A stretch of DNA of 49,195 nucleotides from Micromonospora lupini str. Lupac 08 (GTDB lineage: Bacteria > Actinomycetota > Actinomycetes > Mycobacteriales > Micromonosporaceae), in NCBI RefSeq assembly GCF_000297395.2, contig NZ_HF570107.1, forward strand, positions 192,200 through 241,394. The letters run 5' to 3'. Under the pieces are notes generated by a model. The model was not told the origin of the DNA and did not search any database. It was given only the letters and a program-made list of their open reading frames with translations. The translations under genes were made by a program, and so were the position numbers. Below, one piece after another: positions 8,295-16,684 of the stretch; the stretch's first letter is position 1; each line of letters starts with the position of its first letter.

Positions 8295-10052
8295 ATGAGC
8301 GGCGGGCTCTACCGCAGCGCGAACGCCGCGCGGGACGGCGGTGCGGGAGCCGACGTCCGCCCCTCCGACGGCGCCACGTTCATTTCCGCCGAGCCACTGA
8401 ACCAGCCGGCCATGGAGTCGACCGCGCCGCCGCAGGAGCAGGTGGGCGAGGCGAGCGCGGCCGCCAACAGCGCCGTGATGGCGGTCGGCAGCCTGGTCAG
8501 TCGGGGTACGGGCTTCCTGCGCAACCTGGTCATCGCGGCGGCGCTCGGCGGCGCGCTTGTCGGTGACGCGTACACCACCGCGCAGATCCTGCCCGGGATG
8601 GTCTACGAGTTCCTGCTCGGCGGCGTGCTCACCAGTGTGCTGATTCCGGTGCTGGTGCGCCGCCGCAAGGTCGACGTCGACGGCGGCCAGGCGTACGCCC
8701 AACGGCTGCTCACCCTGGCGGTGCTCGCCCTGGGCGTCGCGGCGCTGCTCGCGGTCGCCTTCGCCTCGACGCTCACCTGGCTCTACGGCAGCGGCCCGTC
8801 GAGTGGCGATTACTCGCAGCTGGTGACGGGGCTGGCCCGCCTCATGCTGCCGATGATCTTCTTCTCCGGGTTGAGCGCGCTGATCAGCGCGGTGCTCAAC
8901 ACCCGGGGGCACTTCGCCGCGCCGATGTGGGCGCCGATCCTGAACAACCTCGTGGTGATCGGGACGGCGGGTCTCTACATCGCGATCTTCGGCGCGACGA
9001 TCGTCAAGCCGGAGGAGATGACCACCGGGCGGATCCTGCTGATCGGCGGCGGAACCCTGCTCGGCGTCGCCGTCCAGGCGGCGGGTCTGCTGCCGGCGCT
9101 GCGCAGGGTCGGCTTCCGCTGGAAGCTGCGTTTCGACTTCCGCGCGCTCGGCCTGCGCGAGCTGGGCCGGCTCGGGGCGTGGATGATCTGCTACGTCGCC
9201 GTGAGCCAGGTCGGCCTCATCGTGCTGTTCAACCTGCTGAACCGGGCCGGCAAGGAGAACGCCGCCGGCCCGCTGATCTACAACAACGTCTTCCTGCTGC
9301 TGATGACCGCGCACGGCATCATCGCCGTCTCGATCATCACCGCGCTGATGCCCCGGATGAGCGCCGCCGCCGCCGACGGCCGGTACGCCGACGTCGCCGC
9401 CGACCTGTCGCGCGGCACCCGCACGGTCACGGCGGTGCTCGCCCCGATCGCGGTCTGCTACGCCGTCCTCGCCACCCCTATCGCGTTCACGCTGTTCCGT
9501 TTCGGCGCGTTCAACGCCACCAACGCCACCGCCACCTCCGTCGTGCTGCTCGCCGCCGCTCTGGCGCTGGTCCCGTTCGCGGTGAGTCAGCTCTTCACCT
9601 TCGCCTTCTACGCCCTGCCGGACACCCGCACCCCCGCGCTTATCAACATCCCCGTGGTGGCGCTGCGGATCGGCGTGCAGGTCGTGCTCTTCGTGGCCTT
9701 CTCCGCCAGCTTCGCCGGCGCCGGGATGATGATCGGCAACGCGGTCTCCTATGTGGCGGCGGCGGTCGGCTCCGCCTGGCTGCTGCGCCCCCGGGTCGGG
9801 CGTATCGGCCTCGGCGAGATCATGCGTACCGCCGGTCGGGTCCTGGCCGCGGCGCTCGGCGCGGCGCTTGTCGGCCTGCTCGTGGTCAAGCTGCTGCCCG
9901 GCGACGACACGCCGACCCGACTGCAGGCCATCGTCCAGCTCGTGATCGGTGGCGCGGTGATCGTCGGGACGTATCTGGGTCTCGCCATGGTGCTGCGGAT
10001 CGGCGAGATCACCGAGGTGGTCGGCATGGTCCGCCGTCGCCTCGGTCGCTGA
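8295..10052 (+). CDS. murJ: Lipid II flippase MurJ (MviN)
   Basis: A 585-aa integral membrane protein of the MurJ/MviN family, which flips lipid II across the cytoplasmic membrane for peptidoglycan synthesis. After a polar N-terminal tail of about 60 residues the family hallmark appears (SLVSRGTGFLRNLVIAAALG), followed by about 14 hydrophobic helices. The PxxxYEFLLGGVLTSVLIPV and NTRGHFAAPMWAPILNN regions are also diagnostic. ATG 8295 has GGGAGG (8283-8288) 6 nt upstream. Unlike M. tuberculosis Rv3910, the protein ends after the transmembrane part; the pseudokinase and extracellular region are encoded separately by the next gene. Confidence 0.96.
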   Translation: MSGGLYRSANAARDGGAGADVRPSDGATFISAEPLNQPAMESTAPPQEQVGEASAAANSAVMAVGSLVSRGTGFLRNLVIAAALGGALVGDAYTTAQILPGMVYEFLLGGVLTSVLIPVLVRRRKVDVDGGQAYAQRLLTLAVLALGVAALLAVAFASTLTWLYGSGPSSGDYSQLVTGLARLMLPMIFFSGLSALISAVLNTRGHFAAPMWAPILNNLVVIGTAGLYIAIFGATIVKPEEMTTGRILLIGGGTLLGVAVQAAGLLPALRRVGFRWKLRFDFRALGLRELGRLGAWMICYVAVSQVGLIVLFNLLNRAGKENAAGPLIYNNVFLLLMTAHGIIAVSIITALMPRMSAAAADGRYADVAADLSRGTRTVTAVLAPIAVCYAVLATPIAFTLFRFGAFNATNATATSVVLLAAALALVPFAVSQLFTFAFYALPDTRTPALINIPVVALRIGVQVVLFVAFSASFAGAGMMIGNAVSYVAAAVGSAWLLRPRVGRIGLGEIMRTAGRVLAAALGAALVGLLVVKLLPGDDTPTRLQAIVQLVIGGAVIVGTYLGLAMVLRIGEITEVVGMVRRRLGR

Positions 10053-10497
10053 GGGCGAGCATCCCGGTGCCAGAAGTCCTGGCCGCACGGAACGTGACCG
10101 CGGATCACCAGGTTGGGGATGCACCTGTGGATAACTCCGCGATTCGCCGGTCAGCAACCAGATCGGCCTGTGGATAACCAACCGTACGGATGAGCGTGCC
10201 TGTCCGATCGGGGGGAACGCGGCCGCTGGCGGAAGCGCCACGCGGGCTCGGCCCCAACGTCGGTCACTTGCAGTGAAGCCGTAGATTGAGCTAGTACATG
10301 TGCCAGCAACGTGGCTGACAACGGTCGTAACCGGACGACTTCCCCGACTCCCGGCACCCCGCCGGGTACGGCAAGAAGATGACATGTCGGGGAGACGGGC
10401 AACCCGGGTAAGGTCGCTCTCGACGGGTACGGCAGGCGCCGACGCTGCGCGTCGACACCGGTTGGCCGGTTCCTTCGACGGCAGAGCGGGAAGCCAC
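10053..10497. promoter_or_regulatory. murJ-pseudokinase gap with two consensus DnaA boxes
   Basis: This 445-bp gap has no convincing gene. It holds two exact TGTGGATAA sequences (reverse complement of the DnaA box TTATCCACA) at 10126-10134 and 10169-10177, in the same orientation and 43 bp apart. The rest presumably carries the promoter of the pseudokinase-sigM operon. No clear -10/-35 pair was found. Whether the boxes bind DnaA is inference. Confidence 0.55.
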
Positions 10498-12105
10498 ATG
10501 CCCAGCAGTGCGGGTCCATCGATCGACACGATCACCGAGGGAGGACGGGTGACCCAGGTCGGCGAGGGTCAGGAGGCGGACGAGAGCGCTCCGCCGGTCA
10601 TGACCTTCGGTGCTCCCACGGCCGGTGAAATCCTCGCCGAGCGTTACGAGCTGGTCGAGCACATCAACAACGACAGCGCGGGTCGGCTGGTCTGGCGCGG
10701 GGTCGACGTCATCCTGCGCCGCCCCGTCGCGGTGGTGCTGCGCTACCCGGGTGGCGACTCCGCCACCGAGATGCTCCAGGCCGCTGTCGCGGCCAGCCGG
10801 GTCATCCACCCCAACCTGGTCGGCGTCTACGACGCGATCGACGAGGCCGAGCGGGCGTACGTGGTCCGTGAGTGGGTGGACGGGCAGTCGTTGCGCGACC
10901 TGGCCGCCGACGGTCCGCTGGACCCGGCGCGGGCCACCGCGATCGGCAACGCCGTCGCGAGCGCGCTCGCCGCGGTGCACGCCACCGGAATGGTGCACGG
11001 CAACGTCCACCCCGGCACCGTCATGATCAGCGACGAGGGTCGCGTGGTCCTGGCCGACGCGCGCACCGACGGCGACGACAGCCAGGAGAGCGACATCCGT
11101 GCGGTCGGCGGCGTCCTCTACTTCGCCCTGACCGGTCACTGGCCGCACGCCGAGGCGCCGCTGCGCGGCGCCACCGCCGGCCACGGTCGGGCCGCCATCC
11201 CCGACGCGGTCCGCGACGCCGGGGGTGCCCTCGCGGCACCCCGCCAGGTTCGGGCCGGGGTGCCCGCATACCTGGACGACCTCACCATGGACCTGCTCGA
11301 CGCCGAGATCGCGCCGCCGTCGTCCGACGTGCTGGCAGCCGAGTTGGCCCGGCTGGACGTGCCCGCCGAGGAGGAGCACTACCTCGACAACGGCGGGCCG
11401 CTGCGGTTCGCCGCCGACACCGAGGAAGAGCCGTCACCGCTGGCCGCGGCCGGTGGTCGCAAGGTCGCCATCGGCATCGCCGGCCTGCTGGCGGTCGCCC
11501 TGGTCGGTCTGCTCATCGGGATCAGCGCGCTCGGCGGCGACGACAAGGACCCGCAGGACACCGCCGGGGCGACGCCCACCGCCAGCGCTCCGGCCGGCGA
11601 CGCCACCCCGGCCGCCGCCACGGTCCGCAACCTCCGCGTGCAGGACATCCGGATCATCGATCCGGACAGCGGCAAGCGCGACGAGCTCGGCGACTCCGAC
11701 AAGATCATCGACGGTGACAACGACAAGGGTTGGGAGACCGACCGCTACCCGAACGCCACGTACGGGAACCTCAAGACCGGCATGGGTGTCTGGCTCGACC
11801 TGGGCTCGCCGCACACGGTCAAGTCGGTGCAGGCCGTACTGTCCGGCCGGGGCGCCACCGCGAAGCTGCTCGCCGGCACGGCCAGCTATCCGAAAACCTC
11901 CAACGGCGACAAGCAGATGGTGGCGAACTACAAGACCGAGATCGGTGTTCTCAAGGAGCACGACGGCACCACGATGACCTTCAACGGCTTCAACGCCGAC
12001 CAGAAGTACCGCTACCTGCTGCTCTGGTTCACCGAGCTGCCGGCCATCGGCGACGAGGACGGTTTCCGGCTCGGCGTGCAGGAGATTACGGTCCAGGGTT
12101 CGTGA
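10498..12105 (+). CDS. Membrane-anchored pseudokinase with extracellular domain (partner of MurJ)
   Basis: About 535 aa. Residues 44-290 have a Ser/Thr-kinase fold (LAERYELVEHINNDSAGRLV ... HPNLVGVYDAI), but all three catalytic elements are lost. The lysine strand reads VAVVLRY. The catalytic loop reads HGNVHPGT (167-174) instead of HRDLKPxN. The DFG position reads LADAR. A membrane helix spans about 322-345, followed by a Thr/Ala/Pro linker and an extracellular domain (about 380-535) that looks like a discoidin/F5-8C-type beta fold (VWLDLGSPHTVKSVQAVL). In M. tuberculosis the same parts are fused to MviN (Rv3910), where the phosphorylated pseudokinase recruits FhaA. GTG 10549, after GAGGGAGGA, is a serious alternative start. 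Confidence 0.85.
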   Translation: MPSSAGPSIDTITEGGRVTQVGEGQEADESAPPVMTFGAPTAGEILAERYELVEHINNDSAGRLVWRGVDVILRRPVAVVLRYPGGDSATEMLQAAVAASRVIHPNLVGVYDAIDEAERAYVVREWVDGQSLRDLAADGPLDPARATAIGNAVASALAAVHATGMVHGNVHPGTVMISDEGRVVLADARTDGDDSQESDIRAVGGVLYFALTGHWPHAEAPLRGATAGHGRAAIPDAVRDAGGALAAPRQVRAGVPAYLDDLTMDLLDAEIAPPSSDVLAAELARLDVPAEEEHYLDNGGPLRFAADTEEEPSPLAAAGGRKVAIGIAGLLAVALVGLLIGISALGGDDKDPQDTAGATPTASAPAGDATPAAATVRNLRVQDIRIIDPDSGKRDELGDSDKIIDGDNDKGWETDRYPNATYGNLKTGMGVWLDLGSPHTVKSVQAVLSGRGATAKLLAGTASYPKTSNGDKQMVANYKTEIGVLKEHDGTTMTFNGFNADQKYRYLLLWFTELPAIGDEDGFRLGVQEITVQGS

Positions 12106-12142
12106 TCCGGGCAGCACGATCCGGGCGCCGCATCCGCTGGAC

Positions 12143-12853
12143 GTGGTGATGGACGGGCGCGACGCGGCAACGGACCTTGAGCTGCTGCGCGCCCACGTCA
12201 CCGGCGACCGGGACGCCTTCGCGGTGCTGTTCCACAGGCACCGAGACCGGCTCTGGGCGGTGGCCCTGCGGACGCTCGGTGACCGCGAGGAGGCCGCCGA
12301 CGCCCTGCAGGACGCCCTGCTGTCGGCACACCGGGCGGCCGGCCGCTTCCGTGGCGACTCCGCCGTCACCACGTGGCTGCACCGCATCGTCGTGAACGCG
12401 TGTCTGGACCGGATCCGACGCCGGCAGGCGCACCCCACCGTGCCGCTGCCCGACGGCAACCGGTCCGGCGACGGATCGGGCACCGGCGGTGTCGAGCCCG
12501 CCGCGCCCGTGCAGGACCACGACACCGCGCTCGTCGTCCGGGCGGCGCTCGCCGCGCTGCCGATCGAGCAGCGGGCCGCCCTGGTGCTGGTGGACGTACA
12601 GGGCTACCCGGTGGCCGAGGTGGCCCGCATCCTCGGTGTCGCCGAGGGGACGGTGAAGAGTCGGTGCGCCCGGGGTCGGGCCCGGTTGGCGGTGCTGCTC
12701 GGGCATCTTCGACCGGCGACGCCGCCGCATCCGGCCCCGGCCGGCCGGAACGCGGACGTGCCCGGCGTCACCTCGGGGAACCCACGCCCGACCGAGGGCG
12801 TCGGATCGGGGTCGGTTCGCTACCGGCAGGACGCCAACCAGGAGGACGCGTGA
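12143..12853 (+). CDS. sigM: RNA polymerase sigma factor SigM (ECF family)
   Basis: A 236-aa extracytoplasmic-function sigma factor. Region 2 covers about residues 12-85 (LLRAHVTGDRDAFAVLFHRH ... DALQDALLSAHRAA ... TTWLHRIVVNACLDRIRRR). Region 4 covers about 125-180 (ALAALPIEQRAALVLVDVQG, AEGTVKSRCARGRARL). The C-terminus is a Pro/Gly tail. Placement between the MurJ/pseudokinase pair and trxB, with an anti-sigma gene overlapping its 3' end, matches sigM (Rv3911) of mycobacteria. Three consecutive possible starts (GTG, GTG, ATG at 12143-12151) lack a clear ribosome site, so the start is accurate only to a few codons. Its targets are not visible here. Confidence 0.93.
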   Translation: MVMDGRDAATDLELLRAHVTGDRDAFAVLFHRHRDRLWAVALRTLGDREEAADALQDALLSAHRAAGRFRGDSAVTTWLHRIVVNACLDRIRRRQAHPTVPLPDGNRSGDGSGTGGVEPAAPVQDHDTALVVRAALAALPIEQRAALVLVDVQGYPVAEVARILGVAEGTVKSRCARGRARLAVLLGHLRPATPPHPAPAGRNADVPGVTSGNPRPTEGVGSGSVRYRQDANQEDA

Positions 12854-13854
12854 CGAACGAGGGGTTCAGGGAGGTCGACACCGACCTGCTCGCTGACTAC
12901 CTCGGCGGCGCGTTGGACGGCACACCGGAGCAGGCGGAGATCGCCCGGCTGGTCGACGCGGATCCGGCCTGGGCCGAGGCGTACACGCTGCTGGCTCCCG
13001 CGGTGACGCAGGTCCGCGCCGAGCTGGCCCGCTGGGCCGAGCCCTCCCCGGAGCTGCCCCCCGCCGTCGCCGAACGGATCGCCGCCGCGCTGGCCTCGGC
13101 CGACGCCCCGCCGACCGACGCTCCGGCCGCGCTCACCCGCGCCACCGGTTCGCCCGAGCCGGCCGCTCCCGCGACGCCCGTCGGTGTCCCGGCACAGGGT
13201 GGCCGTCGCCCCGGCAGCTCCGCACCGACCGAGTCGGGGCGCGGCGGAGCCACCGGCCCGGGTCGCCGGCAGCGCCGCTGGGTGCGGAACGCCGCTCCGG
13301 TGGCCGCCGCGGCGGTCGCCGTCGTCGCGGTCGGTCTGGGCCTGCGCCAACTGTCGACGAACACGGCGGACAGCGGCGCGATGGAGCGTCCGGCGAGCGC
13401 ACCCGGAGATGTCGCAGCGGCCGGGGCGGCCGTCCGCACCTCCGGGCCGGCGCTGCACAGCGGAACTGACTACACCCCGCAGACCCTCGGTCAGACGGGC
13501 AGCGCCACGTCCAGCCGGCCGTCTCCGCTGCGGGGAGCCACCAGCGATGCCCCCCGCCAGCAGCCCGGCGTGGATGCCGAAGGAGGGCGACGGCCCTCCC
13601 CGGACGGGTCGGACCAGTTGGCGCGGCTGAGCAGCGAGGGGGCGTTGACCGCCTGTCTGACGGCCGTGGCGGCGGAGCACGGCTCGGCCCCGCTGATCGT
13701 TGAAGTGATCGACTACGCGCAGTTCCAGGGCGAGCAGGCGCTTGTCATCCGGTTCACCGACCCGACCGGGGCCCGCTGGGCCTGGGTGAGCGGCCCCGAG
13801 TGTGGGGTACCCGGGTCCGGCTCGGACAGCCGGTATTCGGCGCGGGTAGGGTGA
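12850..13854 (+). CDS. Anti-sigma-M factor (membrane-anchored)
   Basis: A 334-aa probable anti-sigma factor for SigM. The N-terminal 60 residues (TDLLADYLGGALDGTPEQAE ... DPAWAEAY) look like a short anti-sigma helix bundle without the zinc-binding HxxxCxxC motif. A long Pro/Ala-rich linker leads to one transmembrane helix at about 149-166. The extracytoplasmic part has a disordered region and a folded C-terminal module of about 90 residues with two cysteines (TACLTAVAAEHGS ... GPECG). GTG 12850 overlaps the sigM TGA (GTGA) and follows AGGAGG, indicating translational coupling. Position matches Rv3912/RsmA. It should hold SigM at the membrane until an envelope or redox signal releases it (inferred). 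Confidence 0.85.
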   Translation: MTNEGFREVDTDLLADYLGGALDGTPEQAEIARLVDADPAWAEAYTLLAPAVTQVRAELARWAEPSPELPPAVAERIAAALASADAPPTDAPAALTRATGSPEPAAPATPVGVPAQGGRRPGSSAPTESGRGGATGPGRRQRRWVRNAAPVAAAAVAVVAVGLGLRQLSTNTADSGAMERPASAPGDVAAAGAAVRTSGPALHSGTDYTPQTLGQTGSATSSRPSPLRGATSDAPRQQPGVDAEGGRRPSPDGSDQLARLSSEGALTACLTAVAAEHGSAPLIVEVIDYAQFQGEQALVIRFTDPTGARWAWVSGPECGVPGSGSDSRYSARVG

Positions 13855-13914
13855 ATCCGCGGTCATCGGTGCGATGAGCGTCCACGTGACCTGACCCACC
13901 GGATGCCCGGCTCG

Positions 13915-13941
13915 GGAATCCCCGCTTCGTACGATGACGTT
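13915..13941 (+). promoter_or_regulatory. SigR/SigH-type promoter candidate for trxBA
   Basis: GGAAT (13915-13919) is followed after 19 nt by GTT (13939-13941), about 95 nt before the trxB start. This matches the SigR consensus GGAAT-N18/19-GTT known from Streptomyces trxBA promoters. Functional use is inferred from pattern and context. Confidence 0.55.
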
Positions 13942-14036
13942 CTGGAAGTCAGCTGCCGGCACCCCCCAGGCGTCGGCACTCGGATCAGCATCGGTGCGCG
14001 CGCCGACGCCGAACACACACAACTCGGGAGACGGCA

Positions 14037-14987
14037 GTGGACGAGGTCCGCAACCTGATCATCATCGGCTCCGGCCCCGCCGGTTACACGGCGGCGGTGT
14101 ATGCGGCGCGCGCCAACCTGAAGCCGCTGATCATTGAGGGCGTGCAGTCCGGTGGCGCGCTGATGACCACGACCGAGGTGGAGAACTTCCCCGGCTTCGC
14201 CGACGGCATCCTCGGCCCCGAGCTGATGGACAACATGCGCAAGCAGGCCGAGCGGTTCGGCGCGGAGTTCCTCACCGACGACGTGACCCGGGTCGAGCTG
14301 GTCGACACCGGCGACTCCGGCGCCGGCGCGGTGAGCACGGTGTGGGTGGGCGAGACCGCCTACCGGGCCCGCTCCGTCATCCTCTCCACCGGTTCGGCCT
14401 GGCGTCCGCTGGGCGTGCCGGGCGAGCAGGAATACCTCGGCCACGGTGTCTCCTCGTGTGCCACCTGTGACGGCTTCTTCTTCCGCAACCAGCACATCGT
14501 GGTCGTCGGCGGCGGTGACTCGGCGATGGAGGAGGCCAGCTTCCTCACCCGCTTCGCCGACTCGGTGACCATCATCCACCGGCGCGACTCGTTCCGGGCC
14601 AGCAAGATCATGGCCGACCGGGCGCTGAGCAACGAGAAGATCAAGGTCGAGTGGAACAGCACCGTCGAAGAGGTCCTGGGCGCCGACGGCAAGGTCACCG
14701 GCGTACGGGTCCGCAACGTGCACACCGGTGACACCAAGGTGCTGGACGTGACAGGCGTGTTCGTGGCCATCGGTCACGACCCCCGCAGTGAGCTGTTCCA
14801 GGGCCAGGTCGAGCTGGACGACGAGGGGTACGTGAAGGTCCAGGCCCCCGGCACCCGGACGAACGTGCCCGGTGTCTTCGCCGCCGGTGACCTGGTCGAC
14901 CACACCTACCGCCAGGCGATCACCGCGGCCGGCACCGGCTGTGCCGCCGCGCTCGACGCCGAGCGGTTCATCGCGACGCTCAGCTGA
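14037..14987 (+). CDS. trxB: Thioredoxin-disulfide reductase
   Basis: A 316-aa low-molecular-weight thioredoxin reductase, a flavoenzyme moving electrons from NADPH to thioredoxin. The FAD motif [10 protein letters not shown] lies at 11-20, the redox pair CATC at 141-144, the NADPH motif GGGDSA at 158-163 with the following HRRD, and the C-terminal FAD motif [21 protein letters not shown]. All catalytic elements are intact and the length is typical. GTG 14037 follows CGGGAG by 7 nt. trxA starts 31 nt downstream, so they form an operon, probably read from the SigR-like promoter at 13915. The order sigM - anti-sigma - trxB - trxA - cwlM equals Rv3911-Rv3915. Confidence 0.97.
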   Translation: MDEVRNLIIIGSGPAGYTAAVYAARANLKPLIIEGVQSGGALMTTTEVENFPGFADGILGPELMDNMRKQAERFGAEFLTDDVTRVELVDTGDSGAGAVSTVWVGETAYRARSVILSTGSAWRPLGVPGEQEYLGHGVSSCATCDGFFFRNQHIVVVGGGDSAMEEASFLTRFADSVTIIHRRDSFRASKIMADRALSNEKIKVEWNSTVEEVLGADGKVTGVRVRNVHTGDTKVLDVTGVFVAIGHDPRSELFQGQVELDDEGYVKVQAPGTRTNVPGVFAAGDLVDHTYRQAITAAGTGCAAALDAERFIATLS

Positions 14988-15018
14988 AACAGGAAACACA
15001 TCCCGGAGGAGGGCAATA

Positions 15019-15342
15019 GTGGGAAATACCAAGGCGGTCACGGACGCGAGTTTCGTCGCTGACGTGCTGCAGGCCGACAAGCCGGTGCTGGTGGACTTCT
15101 GGGCCGAGTGGTGCGGGCCGTGCCGCAAGGTGTCGCCGCTGCTCGAGGAGATCGCGGGCGAGATGGGTGACCAGGTCACCATCGTCAAGCTCAACATCGA
15201 CGAGAACCCGGAGACCGCCCGGGCCTACCGGGTCATGTCGGTGCCGACCCTCACCGTCTTCAAGAACGGCCAGCCCGTGCAGTCGATCGCCGGCGCCAAG
15301 CCGAAGGGCGAGCTGGTCCGGCTCATCGAGTCGGCCCTCTGA
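15019..15342 (+). CDS. trxA: Thioredoxin
   Basis: A 107-aa thioredoxin with the classical active site WCGPC at about residues 31-35 (VLVDFWAEWCGPCRKVSPLL) and the cis-proline strand VMSVPTLTVFKNG. It reduces protein disulfides in the cytoplasm using electrons from the adjacent trxB product. GTG 15019 is chosen over longer in-frame options because GGAGGAGGG (15005-15013) stands 5 nt upstream and the resulting length is standard. A stem-loop terminator follows at 15360-15392. Confidence 0.97.
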   Translation: MGNTKAVTDASFVADVLQADKPVLVDFWAEWCGPCRKVSPLLEEIAGEMGDQVTIVKLNIDENPETARAYRVMSVPTLTVFKNGQPVQSIAGAKPKGELVRLIESAL

Positions 15343-15359
15343 TCCGCACGGACACCACC

Positions 15360-15392
15360 GAACCCCGTACCCGCTCGTCGGGTGCGGGGTTC
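15360..15392 (+). terminator. Hairpin terminator after trxA
   Basis: A 14-bp stem, GAACCCCGTACCCG (15360-15373) with CGGGTGCGGGGTTC (15379-15392), has one G-U pair and a 5-nt loop, 17 nt after the trxA stop. Confidence 0.8.
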
Positions 15393-15512
15393 GCTGTCTC
15401 CCCGGCCGGCACGAGCGGAGTTTTTCCAGGCCGAGCCACCTGGCCGCCCCGGAACGCATAGCCTCAAGCCGGGGCCGCCCGGCCAGCCAGACTCGTGCAG
15501 AGGGGGTCGTGC

Positions 15513-16676
15513 GTGCGTCCGATCCGAGCCGGAGACCGGGGACCCGCGGTCACCGAGATCCGTACCATCCTCACCGGCCTCGACCTGCTCGCCGCCGCCG
15601 GTCCGCACACCGACGAGTTCGACCTGGAAACCGAACGCGCGGTCCGGGCGTTCCAGCAGTCCCGTGGGCTCAGCGTGGACGGTCGGGTCGGCTCCGAGAC
15701 CTGGGGCGCGTTGGACGCCGCCCGCTGGCGGCTGGGCGCCCGCACCCTCTACCACGCGGTCCCCGAGCCGCTCACCGGAGAGGACGTCCGGTCGCTGCAG
15801 GAACGCCTCCTGGAGATGGGGTACGACGTCGGCCGCGCCGACGCCATCTACGGCATCCGGACCTCCCGCGCGGTGGCCCAGTTCCAGCGCGAGGTCGGGC
15901 TCACCCCCGACGGCTCCTGCGGGCCGCACACGATGGACGCGCTGCGCCGGATCGGTCGCAAGGTCGTCGGCGGCCGCCCCCAGTGGCTTCGCGAGTCCGA
16001 CGCGATCCGCCAGTCCGGGCCGGCGCTGGTCGGCAAGACGGTGGTCATCGACCCCGGACACGGCGGCACCGACCCGGGCATGGTGGTGCCGGACGGGCCG
16101 CTGCGCTGGACGGAGGCGGACCTCGTCCACGACCTGGCGAGCCGGCTGGAGGGGCGCCTCGCCGCGTCCGGGGTGCGGGTCCAGCTCACCCGTGGCCCGG
16201 CGCCCGACAAGTGCCTGCCGGACACCGACCGGGCGCTCCTGGCGAACTCACTCGGGGCCGACGTGTTCATCTCGCTGCACCTGGACGGGCACGCCAACCC
16301 GGACGCGGAAGGGGTGGCGACCTACCACTACGGCACCGACAACGGGGTGACCTCGGCGACCGGTGAGCGGCTGGCGGGGCTGGTGCAGCGGGAGATCGTG
16401 GCGCGGACCGGGCTGCGGGACTGCCGTACGCACGCCAAGGCGTGGGATCTGCTGCGGCTGACGAGGATGCCGGCGGTCCGCGTCGAGGTCGGCTACCTCA
16501 CCTCGCCCGTGGACCGCGCCCGGCTCGTCGACCCCCGGTTCCGGGACCGGGTGGTGGAGGCGATCGTTGCCGCGGTGCAGCGGATGTACTACCCCGTCGA
16601 ACGGGACGTGCCGACCGGCTCGCTCGACGTCAGTGAGCTGCGTACGGTGGTGACCGCCGGCACGGTGGTCGACTGA
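15513..16676 (+). CDS. cwlM: CwlM-type N-acetylmuramoyl-L-alanine amidase homologue
   Basis: A 387-aa protein. Two peptidoglycan-binding (PG_binding_1) repeats occupy about 8-70 and 88-150. An Amidase_3 domain occupies about 174-365. Zinc ligands His183 (DPGHGG), Glu201 and His256 (SLHLDGH) and the catalytic Glu325 (RVEVGYLT) all appear present. There is no signal peptide. This fits mycobacterial CwlM (Rv3915), a cytoplasmic regulator that activates MurA once phosphorylated by PknB, rather than a secreted hydrolase. GTG 15513 is chosen for AGGGGG 6 nt upstream. The residues after 365 (LDVSELRTVVTAG) form a short tail. Regulation by phosphorylation is known for the mycobacterial protein and only inferred here. 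Confidence 0.92.
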   Translation: MRPIRAGDRGPAVTEIRTILTGLDLLAAAGPHTDEFDLETERAVRAFQQSRGLSVDGRVGSETWGALDAARWRLGARTLYHAVPEPLTGEDVRSLQERLLEMGYDVGRADAIYGIRTSRAVAQFQREVGLTPDGSCGPHTMDALRRIGRKVVGGRPQWLRESDAIRQSGPALVGKTVVIDPGHGGTDPGMVVPDGPLRWTEADLVHDLASRLEGRLAASGVRVQLTRGPAPDKCLPDTDRALLANSLGADVFISLHLDGHANPDAEGVATYHYGTDNGVTSATGERLAGLVQREIVARTGLRDCRTHAKAWDLLRLTRMPAVRVEVGYLTSPVDRARLVDPRFRDRVVEAIVAAVQRMYYPVERDVPTGSLDVSELRTVVTAGTVVD

Positions 16677-16684
16677 GGCCGCCC

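Noticed and set aside
8181..10535. A 784-codon minus-strand open frame
   Set aside because: It is the antisense of murJ and its flanks. It reads as His/Arg/Asp/Gln-rich nonsense with no domain, the usual GC-driven shadow.
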